Shown here piece after piece: positions 35,697-46,090 of a stretch of 64,000 bases of DNA. The stretch's first letter is position 1. Each line of letters starts with the position of its first letter. The notes under the pieces were generated by a model. The model was given only the letters and a program-made list of their open reading frames with translations. It was not told the DNA's origin and did not search any database. This DNA is from Mangrovimicrobium sp033283385 (GTDB taxonomy: Bacteria; Pseudomonadota; Gammaproteobacteria; Pseudomonadales; Halieaceae): contig JAWMQQ010000001.1 in the NCBI GenBank assembly GCA_033283385.1, forward strand, positions 1,488,001 through 1,552,000. The letters run 5' to 3'. The position numbers and the translations under genes were made by a program.

Positions 35697-36893
35697 TCAG
35701 GTCCTGCTCGCTTCGACGAGGTCGAAGCGCTGTATATAGTCGCCGAAAGCCTCGCGCACCTCGCCTTCGGTCATGGCGTAATCCGCAATATCGTAGCGGT
35801 GTACGCCGTGTTGCAGCTCGGGTTTTTCCTCGATGCGCCGGGCAAAGGCGGCGCGGGTATCCTCGGGTATGTCCATGCCGATGAATTCGTAGATGTTTTC
35901 CAGCACGGCCATCGGGCTCCGGTGAAAATCGCCGTGCACGATATCCAGCACGCGGCCCGGATAGCGTTCGCGCACCGCGTCGGCCTGCCGCACCGCGTGC
36001 GCCCACTTGGCGACCTCGCGGCGCAGCATGACCTCGCCGCGCAGCTGCGCGTCGCCGTTCTCCATCAGCGGGTACAGCTGCATCAGCAGGGACACCAGCG
36101 AGGGCACGGCCTTCGCCGGGTCGCGGTGGGTCTGTATCAGCTTCGCGTCGGGAAACACCCGGAACAGCTGCTCCAGGTGCTCGATATGCCCGGGGTTTTT
36201 CAGCAGCCAGCGTTTTTCCGGTGAGCTGCTGCCAATCAGCTGCACGCAGCGGTGGTAGTAGTCGTAGGCCGCGGTTTCGTCCTGGCACTGCCACCAGGCG
36301 TCGTAGCTGGGGGCGGACCAGCCGCAACTCCAGATATTCGAGACGAAGGACTGCCGCAGCAGCATGCAGCACTCGTGCACTTCCTCCGCCGCGATGTGGT
36401 GGGCCGCGCGTTTTTGCGGCGCCGCCGCGTAGCGCGCCTCGATGGTGGCGACGGATTTCTGGAATTCGGGGTAGTCCTGCCAGCTCTCCACCGGGGGGCG
36501 CGGCATGGGGGAATCCAGCAACCAGGTCTGCAGGCCCTGGAAGCGCGGGTCCACGGCCATCAGGCGATGCAGGGCGGTGGTGCCGGTGCGCGGCACACCG
36601 GTAATCACCACCGGCGCAGTGATAGGCAGCGCGTCAAAGCCGGGGTTTTCCCCCATCGATTTGATTGCGTGGGCGCGCCCCTTGAGTACGCCGACCACCA
36701 TGCCCCAGGCGACCCGGCGCCCCTGCTCGGAAAACTGCGGGTCGTAGTCCATCGACTGCAACAGGGCTTTCAGGCCGGGCAGGTAATCCGGCGGACCGAA
36801 ATCCCGCGAGCCGGTCTCGGCGGCGACGGTGTCGTGCAACTGGTCTACCGCGTGGCGGAAACTGTCTGGCGGGTCGTAGGAGAGATCCATCAA
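35697..36893 (-). CDS. Sulfotransferase-family protein
   Basis: 398 residues. The 5' phosphosulfate-binding loop PVVITGVPRTGTTALHRLM (about 88-106) is a P-loop-like sulfotransferase signature and the 3'-phosphate region lies in AKLIQTHRDPAKAVPSL. It belongs to the large Sulfotransfer_3 group found in marine bacteria and mycobacteria, where it sits beside P450s and dehydrogenases and may sulfate or bind hydrophobic alcohols. It starts one base after the SDR stop. Confidence 0.87.
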   Translation of the reverse strand: MMDLSYDPPDSFRHAVDQLHDTVAAETGSRDFGPPDYLPGLKALLQSMDYDPQFSEQGRRVAWGMVVGVLKGRAHAIKSMGENPGFDALPITAPVVITGVPRTGTTALHRLMAVDPRFQGLQTWLLDSPMPRPPVESWQDYPEFQKSVATIEARYAAAPQKRAAHHIAAEEVHECCMLLRQSFVSNIWSCGWSAPSYDAWWQCQDETAAYDYYHRCVQLIGSSSPEKRWLLKNPGHIEHLEQLFRVFPDAKLIQTHRDPAKAVPSLVSLLMQLYPLMENGDAQLRGEVMLRREVAKWAHAVRQADAVRERYPGRVLDIVHGDFHRSPMAVLENIYEFIGMDIPEDTRAAFARRIEEKPELQHGVHRYDIADYAMTEGEVREAFGDYIQRFDLVEASRT

Positions 36894-37679
36894 TCAGTCC
36901 AGGTCGATACCGCCGAGGGACGGACCGCCGTTGACGGCGATGGTCTGCCCGGTGATGTAGGAGGCGGCGTCGCTGGCGAAGAACACGATCATGTTGGCCA
37001 TCTCGTCCGGCGTGCCGGGGCGACCCAGTGGCACTCCCGCTCCCATCTCGCTGGCGCTGAGCCCGGCAGCGTCCCAGGCGGCAGCCGCGCGCGGGGAGGC
37101 GATCATGCCCGCTGCCACGCAGTTGGCGCGAATGCCATGGCGGGCCCACTCCGCCGCAGTCACGGTGGTGAACATCTGCAGCGCGGCCTTGGCGGCGGAG
37201 TAGTGCGCGCCGCCCTTGACCCCGGTAATGCCCGCGTTGGACGAGACGTTGACGATGGCGCCGGAGCGCTGCGCGATCATGTGCTTGCCCGCTTCCCGGG
37301 TGGCGATGTAGGCAGAGCGGGTGTTCAGCTCGAAGATCGAATCCCAGCCCCGCGAGGGAATCTGCTCCAGCGGTCCCATGCGGGTCCCGCCGGCGTTATT
37401 GACGAGGATGTCGACGCGGCCGAACTCGTCGACAGTGCGCTGCACCAGCGTGATCACCGCCTCTTCGTTTTTGACATCGGTGGGCACGGCCAGGCAGCGG
37501 CTGCCGCTGGCACTGGTGATCCCTGCGGCCGCCGCCTCGAGTTCTTCCGCCGTGCGACTGGCGATGACAACGCTGGCGCCCAGTCGCGCCAGTTGCAACG
37601 CGGTGGCGTAGCCTATACCCGTGGCGCCGCCGGTGACGATGGCGACCCGGCCGGTGAAGTCCAGTTGTTCGGTGATCAT
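36894..37679 (-). CDS. Short-chain dehydrogenase/reductase
   Basis: 261 residues from ATG 37679. NAD(P) loop: IVTGGATGIGYATAL; NNAGG after strand 4; catalytic Ser in IVNVSSNAGITG, Tyr and Lys in GAHYSAAKAAL. AGGAG is correctly spaced from ATG 37679 but abuts the alternative ATG 37685, so the later start is preferred. Its ATG overlaps the DUF1214 stop as TAATG, which couples their translation. The substrate is unknown. Confidence 0.92.
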   Translation of the reverse strand: MITEQLDFTGRVAIVTGGATGIGYATALQLARLGASVVIASRTAEELEAAAAGITSASGSRCLAVPTDVKNEEAVITLVQRTVDEFGRVDILVNNAGGTRMGPLEQIPSRGWDSIFELNTRSAYIATREAGKHMIAQRSGAIVNVSSNAGITGVKGGAHYSAAKAALQMFTTVTAAEWARHGIRANCVAAGMIASPRAAAAWDAAGLSASEMGAGVPLGRPGTPDEMANMIVFFASDAASYITGQTIAVNGGPSLGGIDLD

Positions 37680-38854
37680 TACCATCTCCTGCGTCGCTGG
37701 CAGCCGCGAACGCGCAGGCGCAATTCCCTGTCGCGTTCTTCCGGGCTGACGCGGGGCGTGTCGGCTGGCAGGTGCTCGCGCAGTTCGCCCAGTTTCACCC
37801 GCTTCAGCGTCGGGGTAGGGCAGCTGCTGCAGTCGTACCAGCGGCCGTAGATTGTGCCCTCGGTGAAGCCCGCAGGGTCCAGCCAGTTGGGCACACCCGG
37901 ATCGGTAAGGGAGATGACCGCGCGGAACCTGCCGTCGGAACTGATCCTCGCAAAGTGCCCGTTGGTGCTGGACAGGCGGTACACGTATTCAATGGCGTTG
38001 AAGTAGGGGTCGTTGAGCTGGAAATTCCAGTACGGCCGCGTTTCGGGCAGTTCGGTCTCGAGGATCAGCGCCTCGCCCTCGTCGAACTCGAATACCGCCG
38101 GCAGGTAGACTTGCTTCGACAGCGCGCCACCCAGCGGCATCGGCTGGAAAACGTTGACCCCCACCGCCTCGCGCACCTGGTTCTGCATCCAGTAGAACAG
38201 TTTCGTCGCCGCCACCGGCATCGCAGCCATCTGGCGAATGCGTTGCAGAATCTCCGGGGGGCTCAGTCGCGGCTTGGGGCCGACCGCCTCAAGGCACTCG
38301 ATGGCGAGGTTGGCGTCGACCTCGTTCAGCCAGTCGTAGCTGCGCATGCGCACCATCAGCACTGTCGCGCCGGGTTTTACCTGCAGCCAGTTGCCGCCAT
38401 GCTGCGCCGGGCGTTCGGCGCTGAGCAGAATCTCGAACTCCCCATCCGCGCCGATCGCCAGGTCGCGGTCGTCGAGGTCGGCGTAGAACTCACCCGTCAT
38501 ATCGACTTCCCCGGGCAGGCCGGGAAGGTTGGACTGGGTGTTGAAAGCGAGCATCTTCACCGTGCCCCGGCTCCCGCTCACCCGGTAGCGCAAATCGCTG
38601 CGCACCGGGGCGTAGAGGTAGATGTCGTCCGGGTTGGGTTGCAGGGTGTAGACCGGGTTCCACAGGGGCGCCCAGTCCGGGTGTTCGGCATCCGCGTGGA
38701 AGAAGGCGAAATACCCGTAGGAGAACTGCATCATGATCTGCCGGTAGACGTCCGCGCGGTAGGCGGGATCGTCCGGCCGCCAGGTGTTGGCGATCTCGTC
38801 GACGGCCAGTTCGAGGTCGGCCAGGTAGTCGAACAGCGGGGCGATGGGTTCCAT
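37679..38854 (-). CDS. DUF1214-family protein, copy 2 (first gene of a four-gene operon)
   Basis: 391 residues, homologous end to end to the protein at 33430. The shared blocks include NTWRPDDPAYRADVYRQ, HPDWAPLWNPVYTLQPNPDD, YVYRLSSTNGH and the terminal GCQRRRRW. The middle sequences have diverged considerably, so this is an old duplication in inverted orientation. It leads DUF1214-SDR-sulfotransferase-ADH, all tightly packed, behind the same operator as copy 1. Role unknown. Confidence 0.87.
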   Translation of the reverse strand: MEPIAPLFDYLADLELAVDEIANTWRPDDPAYRADVYRQIMMQFSYGYFAFFHADAEHPDWAPLWNPVYTLQPNPDDIYLYAPVRSDLRYRVSGSRGTVKMLAFNTQSNLPGLPGEVDMTGEFYADLDDRDLAIGADGEFEILLSAERPAQHGGNWLQVKPGATVLMVRMRSYDWLNEVDANLAIECLEAVGPKPRLSPPEILQRIRQMAAMPVAATKLFYWMQNQVREAVGVNVFQPMPLGGALSKQVYLPAVFEFDEGEALILETELPETRPYWNFQLNDPYFNAIEYVYRLSSTNGHFARISSDGRFRAVISLTDPGVPNWLDPAGFTEGTIYGRWYDCSSCPTPTLKRVKLGELREHLPADTPRVSPEERDRELRLRVRGCQRRRRW

Positions 38855-38924
38855 TATTCTTGTTCCAGCGGTCGATGCGAGCCTGCCGGCGCATGTCGAA
38901 GAGCGAGCGGCGGCCAGTCGCCAA

Positions 38925-38942
38925 AGATAGTAACAACTATCT
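38925..38942. promoter_or_regulatory. AGATAGT-N4-ACTATCT operator before DUF1214 operon 2
   Basis: Seven-base arms AGATAGT (38925-38931) and ACTATCT (38936-38942) around AACA. It lies 70 bp upstream of the minus-strand start at 38854 and matches the palindrome before the other DUF1214 gene in arm sequence, spacing and distance from start. Confidence 0.7.
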
Positions 38943-39019
38943 AGAGGGCTGGCAATTGACCAGTGCCACTGCCAGCGACACAGGCTGGCTGGACGCCGCA
39001 GCCCGATGCGGTGGAGGCA

Positions 39020-39946
39020 TCAGTAGCTGAAGCTGACCACCGAACGCAGCTGGTCGAGGTAGTACACCGGGATTGCCAGCTGCGCGAGGTTCGTATCCGG
39101 CTGGTCGTCGTAGTGCTGGCCGGGTTGCAGCGGCTCCAGCCAGGGCAGGCCGGTCTCCAGCGCCTTGCCCGGCGCGCCTTCGCCGCGCTTCAACTGGCGG
39201 CTCAGGGCATCCACAACGATCCCGTTGCGGCCGTCCTCGATGCCCGAGTCGAAGCTGAGGCTGTCGCCGGTATCGGACACGGTCCAGATCGCGAAATTGC
39301 GCGCTATCGGCGTGGCGTGTACGGAGAGGAAGGTGACCACGTAACCGATGTCGTCCACGTTCTGGCCGGAGTTCAGGGGGATGCCGATGCCAATGGAGAT
39401 GCCGGCCTCGAGCGCCGCCTGGGAGCGCAGGAAGGCGTTGGTATTGGCGACATCGGTGATGACCGGCGCGGCACTCTTCCACACCATGCCGGGCAGGCCG
39501 CGGCCCAGGGGAAACTTGATATTGCGCGACTGGCGCTCGAAGCGCACCAGCTTGCCGTAGTAGCCGTCGACCAGGGACTGCCCGCTCAGGCCATCGTCCT
39601 TCCACACCTCGATGGCGCCATCGCCGCGCCCGTGCTCGCCGCAGAGGAATACCAGCACGGCGCGCAACCTGGTGCCCTGGAAGATCGGCATGGCCACGCC
39701 TGACGTGAGCCCTGCGGCCTGCGCTGCGTCGGCGCGCAGGAAGGCGCCGTCGGTGAGGTCCTTCATGATGATCGGCCTGGCTTCCTTCCAGGCGATGCCG
39801 GGAAGGCCGCGTCCGTAGGGGAAGGCCATGTCGCGGCTGTTGTCCGCGAACTCGGCCAGTGGGCCGTAGGAGCCGGCGTGCCAGACCAGCCTGTCGTCCC
39901 GCGCATCGGGAACCCAGATTTCAACTACGCGCACAAACGGGTGCAT
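39020..39946 (-). CDS. Protein with three degenerate GAF-like repeats
   Basis: 308 residues, no leader, no transmembrane segment. The same core recurs at about 104-residue spacing: GRGLPGIAWKEARPIIMKD (from 45), GRGLPGMVWKSAAPVITD (from 148) and GEGAPGKALETGLPWLEP (from 255), each followed by a FLR...A...G-x-x-GI/VAIP strand. This is the GAF ligand-binding fold in tandem, without an output domain. It may bind a small ligand or protein partner. It lies next to the DUF1214 cluster; no ligand can be named. Confidence 0.8.
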   Translation of the reverse strand: MHPFVRVVEIWVPDARDDRLVWHAGSYGPLAEFADNSRDMAFPYGRGLPGIAWKEARPIIMKDLTDGAFLRADAAQAAGLTSGVAMPIFQGTRLRAVLVFLCGEHGRGDGAIEVWKDDGLSGQSLVDGYYGKLVRFERQSRNIKFPLGRGLPGMVWKSAAPVITDVANTNAFLRSQAALEAGISIGIGIPLNSGQNVDDIGYVVTFLSVHATPIARNFAIWTVSDTGDSLSFDSGIEDGRNGIVVDALSRQLKRGEGAPGKALETGLPWLEPLQPGQHYDDQPDTNLAQLAIPVYYLDQLRSVVSFSY

Positions 39947-40191
39947 AACTTCTCCTGGCGGTGACAGGGCGTTGGCGGGCGAGGAGTACTGGACGAACGC
40001 TCCCGTCTGCGCGGGGGCTGTATTTGCAGTATATGCAGATGAGGACGGTTGTACAGCAGGCGAAATCCGGGGGCCGTAGCGCGATCATGTAATTAACCTA
40101 TACTCACGTTCACTTCACTCAATTGGCCGGCCCGCAGGGGGACGCGCTATAAAAGCAGGGTAAACAAGCAATAACCCAGGGAGTACAAGCA

Positions 40192-42365
<2,174 letters not shown>

Positions 42366-42369
<4 letters not shown>

Positions 42370-42408
42370 GAGCGCGCTCCGCGCGCGATCGACCCGCTCG
42401 CTCGCTCC
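42366..42408 (+). repeat. REP-like element, copy 2, overlapping the katG stop codon
   Basis: GTAGGAGCGCGCTCCGCGCG begins at the katG stop (TAG is within GTAGGAGC) and continues into GATCGACCCGCTCGCTCGCTC. Same start as copies at 8889 and 55857. Confidence 0.75.
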
Positions 42409-42421
42409 CTGTCACACAATG

Positions 42422-42452
42422 CGCGATACCCCCGGGTATCGCGTTTTTTTTC
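42422..42452 (+). terminator. katG terminator
   Basis: CGCGATACCC (42422-42431) and GGGTATCGCG (42434-42443) form a ten-pair stem with a CC loop, then nine T. It is after katG and the REP-like element. Confidence 0.92.
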
Positions 42453-42535
42453 GCACGTGAATCACGCGGCCGCCAGCCATGAACGTGGGGTTGAGGGGCT
42501 GTGGCCGGCCCGCCTGCACACAGGCAGCACGGAGC

Positions 42536-43273
42536 TCACCAGTACCAGTTCAGCTGCGCCACCCATTTGCGCCGCGCCTCGCTGCCGGAGTAATAATTGC
42601 CCACCCCCGAGCTGTCGTGAAACTGCAGCTGCACGCTCCAGTCCCGCCACAGCCATGCCAGGTTGAGGCGCAGGTAGGTGTAATCGTCCGCGTAGCGGCC
42701 TGACTGCCCGACCCAGCCGAGGGTTGCCGCACCGAGCAGGCGCCGGGTGAGCGGCCAGCGTGCGCTCACCGAGACAGTGTCCTGCTGTTCGTCCATCCCC
42801 CAGTATTTCCCGGTGTGCGCGTAGTCGATGGCAAGGAACCCGTCGTAGTCGAGGTTGGCGTACCACTCACGGTAGTCGGGCGACCGGTCCAGCCACTGCT
42901 GGTCGTAGTGGTACCAGTAGTGGGCGAGGGTCAGTGTCCATTGTTCGTCCGGCCGCCAGTGGTAGCCCACGTCTGCGAGGACCTGCGAGCTGTCGTCATC
43001 GTCATCGGACGGGTAGTAGGGCAACCGCGGGAACGCGACCCGGGTGAGCCAGCCGTGCAGGTAAAGGCCGCTGTCGTGTTCCACCGACATGTCGAAGTTG
43101 GGGGTGACCTGTCCTGCGCTGAGATCCATGCCCCGGTATACCATCCCGCTCGCCACACCGAGTTGCCCGGACCACCGCAAACCGTGCTTTTCGCGGGCTG
43201 TCGCGGGTGCGGCGAGGACCAGGGCCAGGGCCAGGGCCAGGCAGGACGGGCCGCAGGTGTGTTCCCGTGGCAT
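42536..43273 (-). CDS. TorF-like outer-membrane beta-barrel protein
   Basis: 245 residues. A signal peptide (CLALALALVLAAPATA) is cut near residue 26. The rest alternates short aromatic strands and Asp-rich turns: LGVASGMVYRGMDLSAGQV near the start is the hallmark of the TorF/gcw_chp putative porin family, and it ends with the barrel C-terminal WYW. It follows the subtilase gene two bases downstream and is probably co-transcribed with the ECF operon. Function unknown. Confidence 0.82.
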   Translation of the reverse strand: MPREHTCGPSCLALALALVLAAPATAREKHGLRWSGQLGVASGMVYRGMDLSAGQVTPNFDMSVEHDSGLYLHGWLTRVAFPRLPYYPSDDDDDSSQVLADVGYHWRPDEQWTLTLAHYWYHYDQQWLDRSPDYREWYANLDYDGFLAIDYAHTGKYWGMDEQQDTVSVSARWPLTRRLLGAATLGWVGQSGRYADDYTYLRLNLAWLWRDWSVQLQFHDSSGVGNYYSGSEARRKWVAQLNWYW

Positions 43274-43274
43274 G

Positions 43275-44549
43275 TCAGGGCCCGGGCCAGGAATGCCGGG
43301 ACAGGGCCGTGCCCGCGCCCGGCAACTTCGCGGCGGTCGTGCGCGCGGGGCCGATGTGCTGGCGCATCGCCTGGTTCAGCCAGTCCACGCGCCCGTCGGA
43401 CGTCAGCGGCTCGCCTGCCTGTACCAGCAGCGCACTGAGACCGCTGACAATGGCTGTGGAGACCGAGGTGCCGGAATAAAAATCGTAGGCGCCGTCCGGC
43501 CCGGTACTGAGAATCTCGCCGCCGGGAGCGAGCACCACCGACCTGTCAGCGTCGTCCGCTCCCGGATAATCCCCCGCATCCCGCACGGCGATGACGCCCG
43601 CGAGCAGGGCGGGGTAGCGCTCTTGCCCCGACCCCGGGTCGGCCGCGGCGATCACCGCCCCGCGCGCCAGCGCCGCGTCGACCAGGCGGGCGACCAGGGG
43701 GTCCGGCGGCCCCGAGAGACTGAGGTTGATGACGTCCATGCGCCGGTCGATGGCAAAGCTGATCGCGCGCGCCAGGCTGAAGCTGTCGCAGTCGGCGAGG
43801 CTGGAGCCACTGCGCTGTTGCCGGCACGCCTTGAGCGCGTGGATGCGCGCATCCGGCGCGATACCGACGATGCCGCTGGCATTGTTGGCGCGCGCCGCGA
43901 TGATGCCGGCCACTGCGGTACCGTGGATGTCCGCATGCCGGGGACGCACGGCGCTATCGGTAAAGTCCCTGGCCTCCACCACCTGCTGCCGGAGGTCGGG
44001 ATGTGTGGTGTCCACGCCGGTATCGATCACCGCGACATCGACACCCCTGCCGGTCGACCTGCGGTGCAGGTCGAGAATGAAGCGGCGCGCCTCTCCGTAC
44101 TGCAGGTCGAAGTAGGGGTCGTTGTAGACCGGCTCCCCGCGGGTGCGGTAATTGCGCTGCAACTGGACGCTCTCCACGCGCGCGTCCGCGGCGAGCCGCT
44201 CAACCAGGGTGTCCAGGTCGACATTCGGGCCCACCGCGAAGCGACCGCAGTACACCCCGAGTGACTCGATCACCCACCCGGACTGCTCGCGTACCGGGTA
44301 GTCGGCCTGCACTCCGGCGATCTGCCTCCGGGTGCTCAGCGAAGCGCCGTAGTCACCGCGATGGTAGTTGTTGGAAAAGGAGTTGAGTACATCGCTTTCG
44401 TGCGGCTCGCCCTGGGTGAAAGTGATCAGCAGTTCGGCCTGTTCGCCCTGCGCAGCCGGCAGTGCTGGCGGCAGCTGCTGGCATGCGCCGATCAAGCCAG
44501 CTACCGCCAGGACCAGGGCTCGCAGCCATGCAGTGGCGACGCGGCGCAC
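43275..44549 (-). CDS. S8 subtilisin-like serine protease, lipoprotein-type leader
   Basis: 424 residues. Leader with lipobox-like LIGAC (about 20-24), so probably tethered outside the inner membrane. The catalytic triad is complete: Asp in VAVIDTGVDTTHPDL, His in DIHGTAVAGIIAARA, Ser in YSGTSVSTAIVSGL. It has a pro-domain of about 130 residues. It sits three bases after the anti-sigma gene in a sigma/anti-sigma/protease string. Cleavage of the anti-sigma factor or of envelope proteins is possible but inferred. Confidence 0.9.
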   Translation of the reverse strand: MRRVATAWLRALVLAVAGLIGACQQLPPALPAAQGEQAELLITFTQGEPHESDVLNSFSNNYHRGDYGASLSTRRQIAGVQADYPVREQSGWVIESLGVYCGRFAVGPNVDLDTLVERLAADARVESVQLQRNYRTRGEPVYNDPYFDLQYGEARRFILDLHRRSTGRGVDVAVIDTGVDTTHPDLRQQVVEARDFTDSAVRPRHADIHGTAVAGIIAARANNASGIVGIAPDARIHALKACRQQRSGSSLADCDSFSLARAISFAIDRRMDVINLSLSGPPDPLVARLVDAALARGAVIAAADPGSGQERYPALLAGVIAVRDAGDYPGADDADRSVVLAPGGEILSTGPDGAYDFYSGTSVSTAIVSGLSALLVQAGEPLTSDGRVDWLNQAMRQHIGPARTTAAKLPGAGTALSRHSWPGP

Positions 44550-44552
44550 GCG

Positions 44553-45239
44553 TCAGTCTCCGTGCAGGCCCGGTTCCGCCAGCGCGATTTCGGGCTGTTG
44601 TCGCAGCTGTTGCAGCAGCGCGTCGGCAGGCGGGGCATCGTGCCCGAAGACCAGTGTGTACACACCCGCGGCACTGGGGCCGTCGATCACCACCGCGTCG
44701 AACGCCTGCAACATGCGCCGGATATCGGCGGCGGTCGCGGAATCGCGGAACATCACGTGGTAGCGTTGCTGGCCCGGGACAGCGGCGCCGCTGCTCGAGG
44801 TTCGCGTCTGGTAGGTGACAGGCGAGTAGGTGGTTCCGGGCAGCGTATCCCGCAGCAGTGTCGCCCCTGCCAGCAGGACAAATGCGAGGCCTGCGGCAAT
44901 GCCGAAGGGGCGCAGGGGCGAGGGGCGGCGGCGCGCTACCTGGCGGAGCGGCGCGGATTGGGGCAGGGGCGAAACGGTGTCGGCGTCGATGGCTTCCCAC
45001 AGCCGCCGGCGGTTGCGCTCGCGGCTTGCGCTGGTGAGCAGCAGTTCGACTGCGGGCGGAGGCCGGCTCACCTCGGCGCTCAGCTCGAGGTCCTCGCGAT
45101 GGCGGCCGGCGCAGGGCGCACAGCTGGCGATATGTTCCTGTACCAGGCGGTGGCGGCGGCTGTCGAGGCGGCCGTGGACAAAGGCGGGCATCAGCAGCTC
45201 CACCTGCTCGTGGGTGAGTGGCGTGTTGGCGGGTTTCAT
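44553..45239 (-). CDS. Membrane anti-sigma factor with zinc-finger-like N-terminus
   Basis: 228 residues. The cytoplasmic N-terminal segment RLVQEHIASCAPCAGRHRED has the H-x3-C-x2-C of zinc-associated anti-sigma domains. One membrane helix follows (PFGIAAGLAFVLLAGATLL, about 107-125) and then a periplasmic domain with YSPVTYQTRTSSSG and a helical end. It overlaps the sigma gene by ATGA and should hold that sigma inactive until a periplasmic signal arrives. Confidence 0.85.
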   Translation of the reverse strand: MKPANTPLTHEQVELLMPAFVHGRLDSRRHRLVQEHIASCAPCAGRHREDLELSAEVSRPPPAVELLLTSASRERNRRRLWEAIDADTVSPLPQSAPLRQVARRRPSPLRPFGIAAGLAFVLLAGATLLRDTLPGTTYSPVTYQTRTSSSGAAVPGQQRYHVMFRDSATAADIRRMLQAFDAVVIDGPSAAGVYTLVFGHDAPPADALLQQLRQQPEIALAEPGLHGD

Positions 45240-45835
45240 CGGGAGACCTCGTCGATCAGGTCGGTAAACGCCAGCGGTTCGCTCTCGCGGGCGAACACTT
45301 CGCGCAATTTGCGCCGGCCGTAGTGCAGGCGGGTCTTGGCCGTATTGAGCGGGCAGCGCAGTACCTGTGCCATCTCCTCGCAGCTCATGCCGTGAAAATA
45401 GGCCATCTCGATGGCCAGGCGCTGTTCGGGCGCGAGTTGCTGTAGGGCCCAGTCCAGCGCTTCCAGGGTCGCCAGCCGCGTCGCGGTATCGGCGGTGGCA
45501 GTGGGATGGGTGTCGGGGATGGCGGCGCCGTGGAAACGGCGTTCCCGTTGCAGCAATTTGAGTGCGCGCCGGCTGGCGATGCCCAGCACCCAGGTCATCA
45601 CGCGGGACTCGCCGCGGAAGGTGCCGGCCTTCTGCCAGATCACCAGCATGGTGTCGTTGAGCACTTCCTCGATCAGCGGCTCGCTGTTCGTGTAGCGATA
45701 GATGAAGCGCACCAGTGGTGTGTAGATGCAGTCGTAGAGCTGGTCGAACGCCTCCCGCGAGCCGCGCGCGCTGGCGGCGAGCAACTCCCGGTGGCGCCCG
45801 TCCTCGGCGCTGGCCTTGCTGTTCATTGCCTGCAT
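45236..45835 (-). CDS. ECF sigma-70 factor
   Basis: 199 residues from ATG 45835 (the frame is open to 45991 but runs through the divergent promoter region; ATG 45826 is also possible). Region 2: FDQLYDCIYTPLVRFIYRYTNSEPLIEEVLNDTMLVIW; region 4: LEALDWALQQLAPEQRLAIEMAYFHGMSCEEMAQVLRCPLNTAKTRLHYGRRKLRE, a helix-turn-helix with the ECF pattern. It leads the sigma/anti-sigma/subtilase/TorF operon and probably autoregulates it. The divergent haem lipoprotein could be another target. Confidence 0.9.
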   Translation of the reverse strand: MQAMNSKASAEDGRHRELLAASARGSREAFDQLYDCIYTPLVRFIYRYTNSEPLIEEVLNDTMLVIWQKAGTFRGESRVMTWVLGIASRRALKLLQRERRFHGAAIPDTHPTATADTATRLATLEALDWALQQLAPEQRLAIEMAYFHGMSCEEMAQVLRCPLNTAKTRLHYGRRKLREVFARESEPLAFTDLIDEVSR

Positions 45836-46090
45836 GACGCTGTACCGATCACCTGTGGCCGCTGCCGTTCCGGCAGCCGGCGAATTTTCGGGGTACCCGC
45901 TACCTGGCCCCACGATCTCGCAACCGATGCTCCGGCAACTGACAGTGTAGCAACCCGTAACCGGGTGAATGTCCCTGCATGTTGGTTCCACCTCCGGCGC
46001 GGACGGTTCAAGCGCCAGAAAATATTTTTCGGCTTGAACCCCCGGCTGTACTTGCGCGCACCAATGGGCGATTACAGGAGGAACCTGACC

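Noticed and set aside
33430..38854. Inverted duplication by recent transposition (two DUF1214 genes)
   Set aside because: The two proteins have diverged strongly in the middle and no IS ends or transposase are present.
40020..40045. OxyR-type operator before katG
   Set aside because: Only a TGCAG direct pair is visible; the spaced ATAG/CTAT pattern is absent.
45506..46090. Upstream extension of the CHRD lipoprotein
   Set aside because: It is antisense to the sigma factor; the lipoprotein leader and ribosome site fix the start at 46091.
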